Assembly (NCBI GenBank): GCA_030835135.1
Contig: JAUQWO010000079.1
Coordinates: 1-64,000 of the forward strand
Reading direction: 5' to 3'
Source of the DNA: Bacteroidota bacterium
Lineage (GTDB): Bacteria; Bacteroidota; Ignavibacteria; UBA10030; UBA6906
DNA length: 64,000 nt
Shown here: positions 24,833 through 34,169 of the stretch, piece after piece
How the letters are laid out: the number at the start of each line of letters is the position of its first letter
How positions within the stretch are numbered: the stretch's first letter is position 1
Program-made: the position numbers and the translations under genes
Notes under the pieces: generated by a model
Told to the model about the DNA's origin: nothing
What the model saw: the letters and a program-made list of their open reading frames with translations, nothing else
The model's database searches: none

Positions 24833-27800
24833 ATGACGATCACAGAACTTTCGATAAAGCGCCCGACGCTCGTCGTAGTGGTATTCAGCGTCCTGGCGGT
24901 GTTGGGGCTCTTCAGCTATGTGCAGCTGAATTACGAGCTGCTGCCGAAGATGTCCATCCCCGTGGTGACCATTACCACGGTCTATCCCGGTGCCTCGCCG
25001 TACGAGGTGGAGAACAACGTCAGCAAGATCATCGAAGATGCCGTGTCGGGCATCGACAAGATCGACAATGTCCGGTCGAGCTCGTTCGAGGGGATGTCCC
25101 TCGTCATCATCGAGTTCAAACAGGACGCGATCATCGATTTCGTGGTCCAGGATGCGGCGCGCAAGGTGAATGCGGTGGCCTCGCGGCTGCCGAACGATGC
25201 GAAGCAGCCGACGGTGTCGAAGATCTCCTTTGACGAGATCCCGGTACTCCGCATGGGGGTCACCAGCTCCATGGACTCCCGCGAGTTCTATCAGTTCGTG
25301 AAGGATCGGATACAGCCGCGGCTGTCGCAGGTGGCGGGCGTCGCTCAGGTCTCGCTCTCGGGCGGCGATGAACGCGAGATCAAGGTGAACGTGAATGCCG
25401 CGAAGCTCCGTTCGTACGGACTCTCGGTGCTGCAGGTGATGGCCGCGGTCCGGAGCGCGAACATGGACTTCCCCACGGGAAAGTTCAAGGACGCCGATGC
25501 CGATTTCGTGGTCCGCATCGCCGGCAAATTCCGGTCGATCGATGAACTCCGAGGGCTCATCGTGGGTCGCTCAAAGCAGGGCGGTGACATCCGGCTTGGC
25601 GACGTGGCGGAGGTCCAGGACGGCATGAAGGACTACAGCCTCATCAACCGGGTGAACGGCACGACGGCGATCGGCATCCAGGCCGTCAAGCAATCCGATG
25701 GCAACGCCGTGGAGGTCAGCAAGCTCCTCCATGCGGAACTGGAGAAGATCCAGAAGGAGTATGCGGCGCTGGGCGTCATCTTCACGATCGCCCAGGACAG
25801 CTCCACGTTCACCCTGGAGGCGGCGAATGCCGTGAAGGAGGACCTCGCCCTTGCCGTGTTGATGGTGGCCATCGTCATGCTGCTCTTCCTGCATAGCGTC
25901 CGCAATTCGGTCATCGTGCTGGTCGCCATCCCGGCGTCCCTCATCACGACATTCGGGTTCATGTACGCGATGGATTTCTCGCTGAACCTCATGACGCTGC
26001 TCGGCATGTCGCTCGTGATCGGCATCCTGGTGGATGATTCCATCGTGGTGCTGGAGAACATCTACCACCATCTGGAAAAGGGGGAGGAGTCCCGTGCGGC
26101 GGCACTGACCGGACGGAACGAGATCGGCTTCGCGGCGCTCTCTATCACCATGGTGGACGTCGTGGTGTTCCTGCCGCTGTCGCTGGTGAGCGGCGTCGTC
26201 GGGCAGATCATGCGGCAGTATGCCCTGGTGGTCGTCGGGGCCACGCTGACCAGTCTCTTCGTCTCGTTCACGATCACCCCGATGCTGGCATCCAGGTTTG
26301 CCCGGCTGGAGCGCCTGACGGACCGCACGATGCTCGGGCGCTTCGCGTTGGCATTCGAGAAGTTCTATCACCGGTTCACCGATTTCTATCAGGTCGTGAT
26401 CGCGTGGGCGCTCCATCACAAGGGGAAAGTGTTCCTCGCGACCACCGTGCTGTTCTTCCTGACGATGCTCCTCGTGCCGTTCGGGTTCATCGGGAACGAG
26501 TTCATGCCGGTCGCTGATCGCGGGGAGTTCAGCGTGTCCGTCGAATTGCCCCAGGGCACGAGCATCGAAGAGAACAACCGGATCACGCTGCGCATCGAGA
26601 AGCTGCTCGCGGCGATGCCCGAGGTGGAGAAGGTGTTCACGGGTGTGGGGTCACAGGAATCCGGATCCCTGACGTTCTCGAGCAACAACCTGACACAGTT
26701 GAACGTGGCGCTGGTCCCCAAGAACAAACGGACCCGTTCCACCACCGAGGTCGGGGAGGAGATCAAGCGCCAGCTCTTCGAGATCCCGGGCGTGAAGGCG
26801 TACATCCTTCCGATCGGCATGTTCGGCTCAGCCAATCAGTCCGCGTTGCAGATCGGCATCTATGGCACCGACAATGCCTCGATCAGCCGTGCGGCCAATG
26901 AGGTCGCCGATGTGCTGAAGAGCGTGGCGGGAACCACCGACGTGCGTCTTTCGTCGGAGACCTCCAAACCCGAGATGCGGGTGGAGATCGACCGCGCGAA
27001 AATGGCCCAGCTGGGGTTGAGTATCGCGGATGTCGGCTCGACGCTGCGTGTGGCACTCACGGGTGATGACGAGTCCAAGTACCGCGACGGGACCACGGAG
27101 TACGATATCCGGATCCAGTTCGACCAGTTCGACCGGACGCGCACCGGGGACATCGGCGGGATCACGTTCATGAACGCGCGTGGCCAGCAGATCGAATTGA
27201 AGCAGTTCGCCACCGTGTCGCAGGGCGCGGGGCCGACGAAGCTCGAGCGCCGGGACCGCATCGGTGTGATCTACGTGAGCGGGGAGACGTTGGGTCGCGC
27301 GACCGGAACGATCATGGAAGACTTCAAAGCGAAGATCGCACAGACGAAGCTGCCGGACGGTGTGATGCTGACCTATCTGGGCATGGAGAAGATGCGGGCC
27401 GAGGGCTTCACGAGTCTGTTCCTTGCGATGTTCGTGGGGATCCTGTTCATCTATCTGATCATGGTGGCGCTCTACGACTCGTATGTGTATCCGTTCGTCG
27501 TGCTCTTCTCGCTGCCGCTTGCCATGGTGGGTGCGATGGTGGCGCTGGCGGTGACCGGGAAGGCGTTGAGCATTTTCACCATGCTCGGCATCATCATGCT
27601 CATGGGCCTTGTCGCCAAGAATGCCATTCTGCTCGTGGACCGGACGAATTCCACGCGCGGGGAGCAGGGACTGTCGGTGTATGACGCGCTCCTGGAGGCG
27701 GCCCGTGCCCGCATGCGGCCGATCCTCATGACGACGTTGACCATGATCTTCGGCATGATGCCGATCGCCCTGTCCCGCTCGTCCGGTTCGGAGTGGAAGT

Positions 27801-27985
27801 CGGGCCTTGCGTGGGCGCTGATCGGGGGATTGACCAGTTCCCTGTTCCTGACCCTCATCGTGGTGCCGGTCGTGTATCTGAAGGTCGAAGAATTGCGTGC
27901 CAGCATCCCGGCGTTCTTCGCGAGGCCGTCGGGGTTGTTCGCCCGGTTCTCAAAGAAGAGTGTCGCGGGTGAGGTGGCATCCTGA
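24833..27985 (+). CDS. RND efflux transporter (HAE1/AcrB-like)
   Basis: Inner-membrane proton-driven efflux pump, 1050 aa, the usual AcrB length. It starts ITELSIKRPTLVVVVFSVLAVLGLFSYVQL, given here in pieces: the TELSIKRP entry, a first helix, and the large periplasmic porter domain beginning LPKMSIPVVTITTVYPGASP. In helix 4, GILVDDSIVVLENIYHH carries the paired Asp residues needed for proton relay. The second half repeats the plan, with GLVAKNAILLVDRTN and ARMRPILMTTLTMIFGMMP. It ends the efflux operon and is followed by a hairpin. Drug, bile-type or lipid substrates are possible; none is shown by sequence. Confidence 0.95.
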   Translation: MTITELSIKRPTLVVVVFSVLAVLGLFSYVQLNYELLPKMSIPVVTITTVYPGASPYEVENNVSKIIEDAVSGIDKIDNVRSSSFEGMSLVIIEFKQDAIIDFVVQDAARKVNAVASRLPNDAKQPTVSKISFDEIPVLRMGVTSSMDSREFYQFVKDRIQPRLSQVAGVAQVSLSGGDEREIKVNVNAAKLRSYGLSVLQVMAAVRSANMDFPTGKFKDADADFVVRIAGKFRSIDELRGLIVGRSKQGGDIRLGDVAEVQDGMKDYSLINRVNGTTAIGIQAVKQSDGNAVEVSKLLHAELEKIQKEYAALGVIFTIAQDSSTFTLEAANAVKEDLALAVLMVAIVMLLFLHSVRNSVIVLVAIPASLITTFGFMYAMDFSLNLMTLLGMSLVIGILVDDSIVVLENIYHHLEKGEESRAAALTGRNEIGFAALSITMVDVVVFLPLSLVSGVVGQIMRQYALVVVGATLTSLFVSFTITPMLASRFARLERLTDRTMLGRFALAFEKFYHRFTDFYQVVIAWALHHKGKVFLATTVLFFLTMLLVPFGFIGNEFMPVADRGEFSVSVELPQGTSIEENNRITLRIEKLLAAMPEVEKVFTGVGSQESGSLTFSSNNLTQLNVALVPKNKRTRSTTEVGEEIKRQLFEIPGVKAYILPIGMFGSANQSALQIGIYGTDNASISRAANEVADVLKSVAGTTDVRLSSETSKPEMRVEIDRAKMAQLGLSIADVGSTLRVALTGDDESKYRDGTTEYDIRIQFDQFDRTRTGDIGGITFMNARGQQIELKQFATVSQGAGPTKLERRDRIGVIYVSGETLGRATGTIMEDFKAKIAQTKLPDGVMLTYLGMEKMRAEGFTSLFLAMFVGILFIYLIMVALYDSYVYPFVVLFSLPLAMVGAMVALAVTGKALSIFTMLGIIMLMGLVAKNAILLVDRTNSTRGEQGLSVYDALLEAARARMRPILMTTLTMIFGMMPIALSRSSGSEWKSGLAWALIGGLTSSLFLTLIVVPVVYLKVEELRASIPAFFARPSGLFARFSKKSVAGEVAS

Positions 27986-28000
27986 GAGAGTGAGGGCTGT

Positions 28001-28025
28001 CCGGCGGGATCGCTGATCCCGCCGG
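28001..28025 (+). terminator. Hairpin after the RND operon
   Basis: CCGGCGGGATC and GATCCCGCCGG form an 11-bp perfect stem with a 3-base loop, 16 bases after the pump stop codon. It has no strong T-run, so intrinsic termination would be weak; it may instead protect the 3' end. Confidence 0.65.
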
Positions 28026-28204
28026 GCGGCCATTGGTTCAGTCCGCATCCCATTCCACATGTTGCACCCCTCCTCGTCATCCCCGGTCGCCCCTCCGATT
28101 GAAAAATAAAACCGTTTCACCCTTGATTTAGTCAAGATTCCGGTGCATTTTTCTGTCGCAGGGGGACCTCACTGCTGCAACCACTTTCAATTGGATAGCT
28201 CCTC

Positions 28205-29986
28205 ATGGGAACACTACAACTATGGGATTGGCTGGCGATCGCCGCGTATTTCGCCGTCCTCCTGGGCGTGGCCTGGTGGGTCGTCAAGCGCGGGAAAGAT
28301 GAGACCGCGGATTACTTCCTGGCAGGCAGAAATCTGAGCTGGTGGGTCATCGGTGCCTCCATCTTTGCCTCAAACATCGGGTCCGAGCATATTGTGGGCC
28401 TTGCCGGGTCCGGGGCAAGCCAGGGCGTGGCCATGGCACACTACGAATTCCATGCCTGGTGTTTGCTCGTGCTGGCATGGGTGTTCGTGCCGTTCTATGC
28501 ACGCTCATTGGTGTTCACCATGCCCGAATTCCTTGAACGAAGATTCTCCACGGCATCCCGCTATGTCCTTTCGATCGTTTCTCTGGTCACCTTTATCGTC
28601 TCCAAGATCGCTGTCGGCATCTTCGCCGGCGGCGTGGTCTTCGGCACGTTGTTGCCGGAACTCCAGATCACCATCGGCAGTACGGTGATCGACAGTTTCT
28701 GGATCGGCTCGGTATTGGTCATTCTTCTCACCGGCCTGTACACGACGCTTGGTGGCATGCGGGCTGTGGCGTATAACGACGCCGTACAGGTGATCGTGCT
28801 CATCGGCGGCTCCGCACTGCTCACATTCTATGGCCTTGCAACGCTCGGGGGATGGAGCGAGCTCAAGGCGATCTGCGGGTCGGAAATGTTCAATCTCTGG
28901 AAGCCGCTCACCCCGGTCGGGGTGGAAAGCACCTGGGCCCCCGTGATCGAGCACAATGCTGCCGGCGCCCTGGTGAGGCAGGCTTGGTATTTCAATGGTG
29001 AATTTCCATGGCTGGGCATGGCGATCTGCGCTCCGGTCATCGGACTCTGGTACTGGTGCACGGACCAGTACATCGTTCAGCGTGCCCTTGGTGCACCGAA
29101 TGAGAAGGTCGCCCGTCGTGGCTCGCTGTTCGCAGCAGTGCTGAAACTATTCCCCGTGTATCTCTTCATCATCCCCGGACTGATCTGCTTCGCGCTGGCG
29201 AAGAGCGGCAAGATCCCCGGACTCGAGGTGGTGTACGATCCGGCAACTGGTCAGGCGAGCCCCCAGGCACAGGCGGCATTCCCGCTGATGGTGCAGCATC
29301 TGTTGCCGACAGGGCTCCGTGGCATCGTGGTTGCGGGCCTTCTCTCCGCCCTGATGGGCTCGCTGGCGGGCGTGTTCAACGCATGCTCGACGCTGTTCAC
29401 GGTCGACATTTATGAGAAACTCCGTCCGAAGGCCACGCAGTCCGAACTCGTGCGCATGGGCCGCATCGCCACGGGGGTCATGGTCCTCCTGGCGATCGCG
29501 TGGATTCCTGTGGTGAAAGGCGCGACGGGTCTGTACAATTACCTGCAGGCCGTGCAGGGCTATCTTGCGCCGCCGATCTTCGTCGTGTTCTTCCTCGGGG
29601 TCTTTTGGAAGCGGCTGAATGCACAGGGCTGCCTCTGGGCGATGATCATCGGGTTCCTCATGGGTGCCTTCCGCATGGCGGTGGACACCCCAGTGACGAT
29701 GGGGATCATGCACGGATACGAACCCGGAAGCTTCTTCTGGCTTGTGAACAACATCAACTTCCAGTACTTCAGCATTCTGATCACTCTGGTGTCGGCGGTG
29801 GTGATGGTGGGGGTCAGTTTTCTGACCACCCAGCCCGACTATGCGAGGATCCAGAACCTATCCTTCGGCACGCGGACACGTGAACATGTTTCGGAATCCG
29901 GTGCAAGCTGGGATTGGCGCGACATCGCCACGTCGGCGTTGGTGCTCGGCGTGATTGCGTTCGGATATCTGTATTTCGTGGGATAA
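28205..29986 (+). CDS. Sodium:solute symporter (SSS family)
   Basis: Na+-coupled inner-membrane transporter of the SGLT/SSS type, 593 aa with about 14 hydrophobic segments. Recognisable motifs are DYFLAGRNLSWW (about residues 37-48), FASNIGSEHIVGLAGSG (about 55-71) and, later, GLLSALMGSLAGVFNACSTLF. These match sugar-transporting SSS members (vSGLT-like), so a sugar is the likely cargo, which suits the hydrolase-rich surroundings. It stands alone between two hairpins, with an AT-rich upstream region containing the inverted repeat CTTGA-N5-TCAAG at 28122-28136. ATG 28205 is used; no strong ribosome site is visible. Confidence 0.9.
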   Translation: MGTLQLWDWLAIAAYFAVLLGVAWWVVKRGKDETADYFLAGRNLSWWVIGASIFASNIGSEHIVGLAGSGASQGVAMAHYEFHAWCLLVLAWVFVPFYARSLVFTMPEFLERRFSTASRYVLSIVSLVTFIVSKIAVGIFAGGVVFGTLLPELQITIGSTVIDSFWIGSVLVILLTGLYTTLGGMRAVAYNDAVQVIVLIGGSALLTFYGLATLGGWSELKAICGSEMFNLWKPLTPVGVESTWAPVIEHNAAGALVRQAWYFNGEFPWLGMAICAPVIGLWYWCTDQYIVQRALGAPNEKVARRGSLFAAVLKLFPVYLFIIPGLICFALAKSGKIPGLEVVYDPATGQASPQAQAAFPLMVQHLLPTGLRGIVVAGLLSALMGSLAGVFNACSTLFTVDIYEKLRPKATQSELVRMGRIATGVMVLLAIAWIPVVKGATGLYNYLQAVQGYLAPPIFVVFFLGVFWKRLNAQGCLWAMIIGFLMGAFRMAVDTPVTMGIMHGYEPGSFFWLVNNINFQYFSILITLVSAVVMVGVSFLTTQPDYARIQNLSFGTRTREHVSESGASWDWRDIATSALVLGVIAFGYLYFVG

Positions 29987-30001
29987 TTGACCGTAGCAGG
30001 C

Positions 30002-30037
30002 GCCGGGCACGCTCTCCATTCCGGGGGCGTGCCCGGC
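30002..30037 (+). terminator. Terminator after the sodium:solute symporter
   Basis: GCCGGGCACGC and GCGTGCCCGGC form a perfect 11-bp stem around a 14-base loop, 16 bases after the stop codon, followed shortly by TTTT. A plausible intrinsic terminator. Confidence 0.75.
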
Positions 30038-30390
30038 TGCATTTTCTGGAGCCTCGCACCAATGACCTCCTCCACGATCTGCGCACGGTCGCGCATATCC
30101 AAGACGCGAATAGGGCGAGCAGCGGGAAGGCGGCGTATCATTCGATCGAGCTGGGCTACAACACGTATCTCTGCGGCCATTTGCGCCTGAATGGTGATCA
30201 GGCGACACTGCGCTATGCCTTTGCGCCGGTCGGCCATGACCGATCGATCCTATTGCGGCCGATCAGTTGGGGAACGCAGATCGCGGGGGTGACGTTGGAT
30301 GGAGCGCAGTATCCCGCGTTCGAATTGAACACGCGTTGGTGATGATCGCGTTCCGGAGGCGAGCGCTGTGGGCAGAGGGCGCTCACCCGG
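30038..30390. other. Non-coding or degenerate stretch
   Basis: About 350 bases with no gene I can support. Both strands have open frames here (a plus frame ending at 30342 and a minus frame from 30237), but neither has a ribosome site, a recognisable family or a start outside the terminator hairpin. It may be the remains of a decayed gene. Confidence 0.4.
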
Positions 30391-30419
30391 TTGCCTTCCT
30401 CGGGGAAGATTCGTATTTT
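30391..30419 (+). promoter_or_regulatory. Promoter of tRNA-Ser
   Basis: TTGCCT (30391-30396) and TATTTT (30414-30419) are separated by 17 bp, about 95 bases upstream of the tRNA. It fits a sigma-70-type promoter giving a primary transcript with a long 5' leader to be trimmed. Confidence 0.55.
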
Positions 30420-30512
30420 TGATACAGGCGAGTTCGGAAGCCCCACAACAAGGCCCCCGATGCGGTGCGAGAGGCAGGTTCCGGGTTTGGGCTCGCTGGG
30501 TGTTGTAGTACT

Positions 30513-30595
30513 GGAGAGCTGGCAGAACGGCTATTGCACCAGTCTTGAAAACTGGCGTCCGCAAGGACTTGGGGGTTCGAATCCCTCGCTCTCCG
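30513..30595 (+). tRNA. tRNA-Ser (anticodon UGA)
   Basis: The acceptor arms GGAGAGC and GCTCTCC pair perfectly. The anticodon stem CCAGT/ACTGG encloses CTTGAAA, giving anticodon TGA for serine codon UCA. A long variable arm, GTCCGCAAGGAC, marks a class II tRNA, and the T arm reads GGGGGTTCGAATCCC. The CCA end is not encoded and must be added after transcription. No integrase or tRNA-fragment repeat was found nearby. Confidence 0.95.
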
Positions 30596-30745
30596 CTGTC
30601 TTCGCGTGTCTCCCCTCTGGTGTTTCCCTGTTGCGACCATGCACGGCGTCATGCGTGTGCGTTTGCGTTCACCGTGTGCTGCGCACAGACCCGGTTTGCC
30701 CGGGTCCGTGCGCGAGCGGCGGCCGGCTGAACGAGCCGGGTATCG

Positions 30746-32083
30746 TTATCCGGCGTAGACGTCGCATTCGGTTTTCCTGTCCGCTTCGTCGCGCGCCAGC
30801 CAGCGATTGGCGGAGAACAACCACTCCCTGCCGTTGTCGTTGTTCCTGATGTTCACCTGCGACAGGAACCAGCCGGGCTTCTCGCCGGAATTGTCATGGC
30901 GCACATGGATGGACTTCAGATCACCGAGGTCCGGGGCCGTGATCGCGAAATCGTCCGTGTGGCCGCGTTCAAAATCATCTCTGTTCATGTTATTGAGAGC
31001 GAACTCTCCTGCATCCCCATCGCAGCCATGGATCGTCAGGTACACATTGGCATCCGTGCCAGCGTCCTCCCGGTTGGCGGTAGTCACGAGGACGGTGTAA
31101 TTGACATCGGGTTTCGGGACATGCTCATAGAGATGGCGGATGAAATGGAGTGCGTAATGTTCACCGTCCGGGCGCCGCTCCTGGGTGATCCGCAAGGGGT
31201 TCTGCTGTGGAACCTCATAGGGGCCGAAGAGCTCGATCTGGTGCGACCCCCAGAAGTCGTCGCTGTTCAACGCAGCGAAGATTTCGATGATACCGACGAT
31301 CGCCCCAATGACAGCGCCGGCAATGGCGCCTGCCGGTCCACCTATTACCCCGCCGGCTACGAGACCCGATACGATAGCGGTGGCGAGCCCTGCTGCACCA
31401 CCGACGAGAGCAATGATGTCGGCGCGGTCATGAGCATCAAGCTCCCACACCTCGCCGTAGTAGGAGATCTTGCTTGTTCCGTCTTCCTCCAGGTCCCACA
31501 ATGGAACAGCGATCCGGTCTTCTCCAAAGAAGAGAATGTCGCTATCATCGCCACCCCTGCGTACATGTGACACGATGGCGTGAGCCTTGATCCCATCCGA
31601 TGCGCCCCCGATCACGATCGCTTCGGCGTCCCCCCAATCGCCCTCATCGATGATATTGATCCTGTCCAGTTCAAGGCTAATGGAGCGGTAAACCGCGGGC
31701 GTGTGTGTCCTCAACCAGTCCGCCAGTGCGATACGTTTGTCGACAACAGAATCGTGTCTCATGCTCGACAGGGGCCGTTCGTACACCTCATACGCAGACG
31801 GCATGGCGGATGTCGTGGCGACATTGGCCGCCACGTCGCTGAGGACAATATGCCGGTTATAGTACTTGCCCATGAAGCGTTCCTGGTGTGATACCGGCGT
31901 CGAACGGAACAACTTGAGATTCCGCGTGATCGCCGTACGGATGTCTGGCCGGGTCCGACTCAGAGCGGTGGTGATGATACGTCCTGCAGCGTCCTGCTGG
32001 TCGTGCGTATTGGCGAAGTGGCGTTCGAGCCTGTCGATTGCCAATGCAACGATCTTTTGCGAGAGACTATTCGAAGATGGCAT
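30746..32083 (-). CDS. Glycine-zipper protein with C-terminal PLAT/LH2 domain
   Basis: A 445-aa protein with no signal peptide. Residues 1-220 are a soluble region I cannot place, including a beta-rich part from about 135. Residues 222-272 are a hydrophobic glycine-zipper hairpin (VGGAAG, VAGGVIGGPAG, GAVIGAIVG repeats) able to insert into or oligomerise in a membrane. Residues 328-436 are a clear PLAT (lipoxygenase-homology) domain with GTDANVYLTIHG, FERGHTDDF and HDNSGEKPGWFL. PLAT domains bind lipids or membrane proteins and are common in eukaryotic lipoxygenases but sparse in bacteria. GGAGG lies five bases before the ATG. The phosphoesterase gene is 172 bases upstream on the same strand, so the two may be expressed together. 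The function is unknown; a lipid-targeted membrane-active protein is a guess. Confidence 0.85.
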   Translation of the reverse strand: MPSSNSLSQKIVALAIDRLERHFANTHDQQDAAGRIITTALSRTRPDIRTAITRNLKLFRSTPVSHQERFMGKYYNRHIVLSDVAANVATTSAMPSAYEVYERPLSSMRHDSVVDKRIALADWLRTHTPAVYRSISLELDRINIIDEGDWGDAEAIVIGGASDGIKAHAIVSHVRRGGDDSDILFFGEDRIAVPLWDLEEDGTSKISYYGEVWELDAHDRADIIALVGGAAGLATAIVSGLVAGGVIGGPAGAIAGAVIGAIVGIIEIFAALNSDDFWGSHQIELFGPYEVPQQNPLRITQERRPDGEHYALHFIRHLYEHVPKPDVNYTVLVTTANREDAGTDANVYLTIHGCDGDAGEFALNNMNRDDFERGHTDDFAITAPDLGDLKSIHVRHDNSGEKPGWFLSQVNIRNNDNGREWLFSANRWLARDEADRKTECDVYAG

Positions 32084-32255
32084 AGGTGCCTCCGTGGCTG
32101 AGTGAGATCATGGAAGCTGGGGTGTGGGCCGTGCATCCCCGGTGTCCCATGCCATGGCCCCACGCCCAGTGTGCTGCGATGCAAACGCGACAGCAACGAT
32201 CGATGGGGCCCCCGGGGATGATGCCGGATCGGCCCTGATGACCTATCCCGAATGG

Positions 32256-33548
32256 TCAGTGCGCGTCGGGAGGACACGGGATATGCCATGATGAGAATCC
32301 ATTGTTCGACTCATAGAGAAAGACCTCTGCACCCCCCGTCTCCTGGGAGTGCGTTTCCTGTGGCGTAAGCCATCCGCCGGTATTGTGAAGAACGAGCGGC
32401 CAATGGTGGCCGACGTTTAGTGGCTCGCCCGCGAGCCATGCTATCGGGCGATGCGTATGGCCGAAGACGAGATGGGAGGGCCGCGCCGGGACCGGCGCCT
32501 GTATCGTGCCTTCCAGGGAGAGCTCGGTCAATTCAGAGGCGCTGGCACGAAAGTAGGCATTGAGGCGGCGACGCACGGCAAGCGATGGGACATACCTGGC
32601 ATTGCATCGCGGGTGATCTATCTGGCCGAGGAGCCGCAAGAGAAATCGCCGGGCACCGCTGAGGGCAAGATCCGAGACCCACTCGAGCGGATTGAACGGA
32701 CTGAAGGGGAATAACTCCCGATCAAGTGTTCGCTGCAGCCGGCGCAGACACTGTTTCAGATAGCCGAACTGTCCCGCGCAGACGTCGGTCTTGATGGTGT
32801 ACAAGACATCCGTGAGTGGTTTTGCCTGCCCGACCCCGGCACTCGCCAGAAGATTGAGGGGGAAGTTCATTCCCACCAGCGCCTTCAGATTGATGTCACC
32901 GTCAATTCCCAGATGCCCCCGGCCAAGGACCGGTGGGCCATAGACACTCCCGATGGTCCAATAGAAATCGAAGTAATGGCCATGGGTAAGGAGGACGGTA
33001 CCGTCGTTGGTCAGGATGTAAAGATTGGGATAGACAAAATTGAACCGGGATTCACGTCCTTCGGGTACCGTGAGACGGTCGAGGAATAATCCAGCGTACG
33101 TTGGACCTGGCCCTTGCTGTCGCGTGACACCAGAGAGGACAAGATCGTGCCGGGTCGTGGAGGTCCGGTCGTCCAGGACACCCGCAACGGACATCCGGAA
33201 TGATCGCGGGACAGATCCTTGCTCAAGCCGATGGAGCACATTCACCTGGTACTCGACGGTGTGCCAGATATCAAAATCGTGATTGCCGGGGATGTAAATG
33301 ATCTCGTCGGCGATGTCATCCCGTTGCACCTGAAGGAAGAATGCTTTTGCTGCCTGGTAGGCCTCCTGATAGTTGGTCACGGCGAAATCCAGGATGTCGC
33401 CCACCAGAATGAGATAGGAATTCTTTGCGCCTGCAATATCACGAAACGCACTATATAGCCGGGTGGTGAAATAGCCGTGATTGTTGCGTTCAACAAGGCC
33501 GCATCGCGGATCCCCAAAATGGGTATCCGAAAGCATGACGAGTCGCAC
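32256..33548 (-). CDS. Calcineurin-like metallophosphoesterase
   Basis: Two-metal phosphoesterase, 430 aa, with the full family set: SDTHFG at the N-terminus (Asp8, His10), GDILDF, GNHDFDIW, a central THGHYFDF and C-terminal FGHTHRP. These ligate two metal ions for hydrolysis of phosphate mono- or diesters. There is no signal peptide. Roughly 200 residues between the GNHD and GHTH motifs are longer than in compact members and probably form a substrate cap. GTG 33548 is chosen because AGGAGG lies six bases upstream; an ATG at 33584 in frame has no ribosome site and would place AGGAGG inside the gene. Its neighbour is the PLAT protein, so phospholipid or nucleotide substrates are conceivable, but this is inference. 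Confidence 0.9.
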   Translation of the reverse strand: MRLVMLSDTHFGDPRCGLVERNNHGYFTTRLYSAFRDIAGAKNSYLILVGDILDFAVTNYQEAYQAAKAFFLQVQRDDIADEIIYIPGNHDFDIWHTVEYQVNVLHRLEQGSVPRSFRMSVAGVLDDRTSTTRHDLVLSGVTRQQGPGPTYAGLFLDRLTVPEGRESRFNFVYPNLYILTNDGTVLLTHGHYFDFYWTIGSVYGPPVLGRGHLGIDGDINLKALVGMNFPLNLLASAGVGQAKPLTDVLYTIKTDVCAGQFGYLKQCLRRLQRTLDRELFPFSPFNPLEWVSDLALSGARRFLLRLLGQIDHPRCNARYVPSLAVRRRLNAYFRASASELTELSLEGTIQAPVPARPSHLVFGHTHRPIAWLAGEPLNVGHHWPLVLHNTGGWLTPQETHSQETGGAEVFLYESNNGFSSWHIPCPPDAH

Positions 33549-33804
33549 GGGGTGCCTCCTTTGCGCAAGGGCAATGAATTGCATGGTGTGTCAGAACCAG
33601 GAGTTCTGGCGCGTACTTCCCGACATCAAGACGTGACCATAGGGCCGGTGCGGTAACGGATTGCATGAATGCGCATGCTTGGTGGGTGAAGGGCCGCGAG
33701 AGGAGAGGTGGGAGGTAAGAGCGTGGCAAGGTTCGGACTTGCGCTCTCAGGTCTCTTGCGTGATCGATACCCATCACCGCAGAGAACCTATGAAGACGCG
33801 CAGG
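33549..33804 (-). other. Long leader region of the phosphoesterase gene
   Basis: About 250 bases lie between the strong minus-strand promoter at 33805-33833 and the start codon at 33548. The stretch holds a small inverted repeat, CAGAAC-N5-GTTCTG, at 33592-33608 and the AGGAGG site at 33555-33560. No supported gene is seen. A leader this long could carry a regulatory RNA structure. Confidence 0.4.
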
Positions 33805-33833
33805 AATATACGCCACGGGATTTCTATTGTCAA
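33805..33833 (-). promoter_or_regulatory. Consensus sigma-70 promoter on the minus strand
   Basis: Read on the minus strand: TTGACA (33833-33828), 17 bp, TATATT (33810-33805). The -35 is a perfect match and the -10 is one base off TATAAT. It points to the phosphoesterase and PLAT genes. It is the closest match to consensus noticed in the window. Confidence 0.7.
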
Positions 33834-34169
33834 GTGCTCCTGCGGCGAATTCCTTTCTCAAATTCCTCCGCATCAATTGCAGCGGTTTCAACCCATGGTC
33901 GGCACCAACAAGCGCGATACGGAACTGATCCGAGCGAAGGTAGATCGCGACTTGCTGCTTGGGACCTATCAAGTATCGCCCTAACCCAACATACGAATTG
34001 GACTGGTCTCAGGGGCGGAGAGGTTAATACGATCCATTAATTCGGAGGTATTTGAGGGGGAGGAGCGCGTGGATGAAGCCGAAATCAGGCACGCGATTTG
34101 CATTTCTCTGGGATGGGGAGTATGTTGTGCTGAAGATGGGCAACCAGGGACGTGGACAGGAGGCAACTC
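33834..34169. other. Intergenic, nothing supported
   Basis: About 335 bases upstream of the small lipoprotein. Short open frames on both strands lack ribosome sites and recognisable sequence. I see no repeat or hairpin here beyond the ribosome site of the next gene at 34158-34163. Confidence 0.4.

Noticed and set aside
29839-30342. Overlapping open frames on both strands downstream of the symporter
   Set aside because: No ribosome site, no family, and the plus frame runs through a terminator hairpin. Kept only as an unassigned stretch.
33490-33972. 160-codon minus-strand frame upstream of the phosphoesterase
   Set aside because: It overlaps the phosphoesterase start and contains the consensus promoter at 33805-33833 inside it, which argues against coding.
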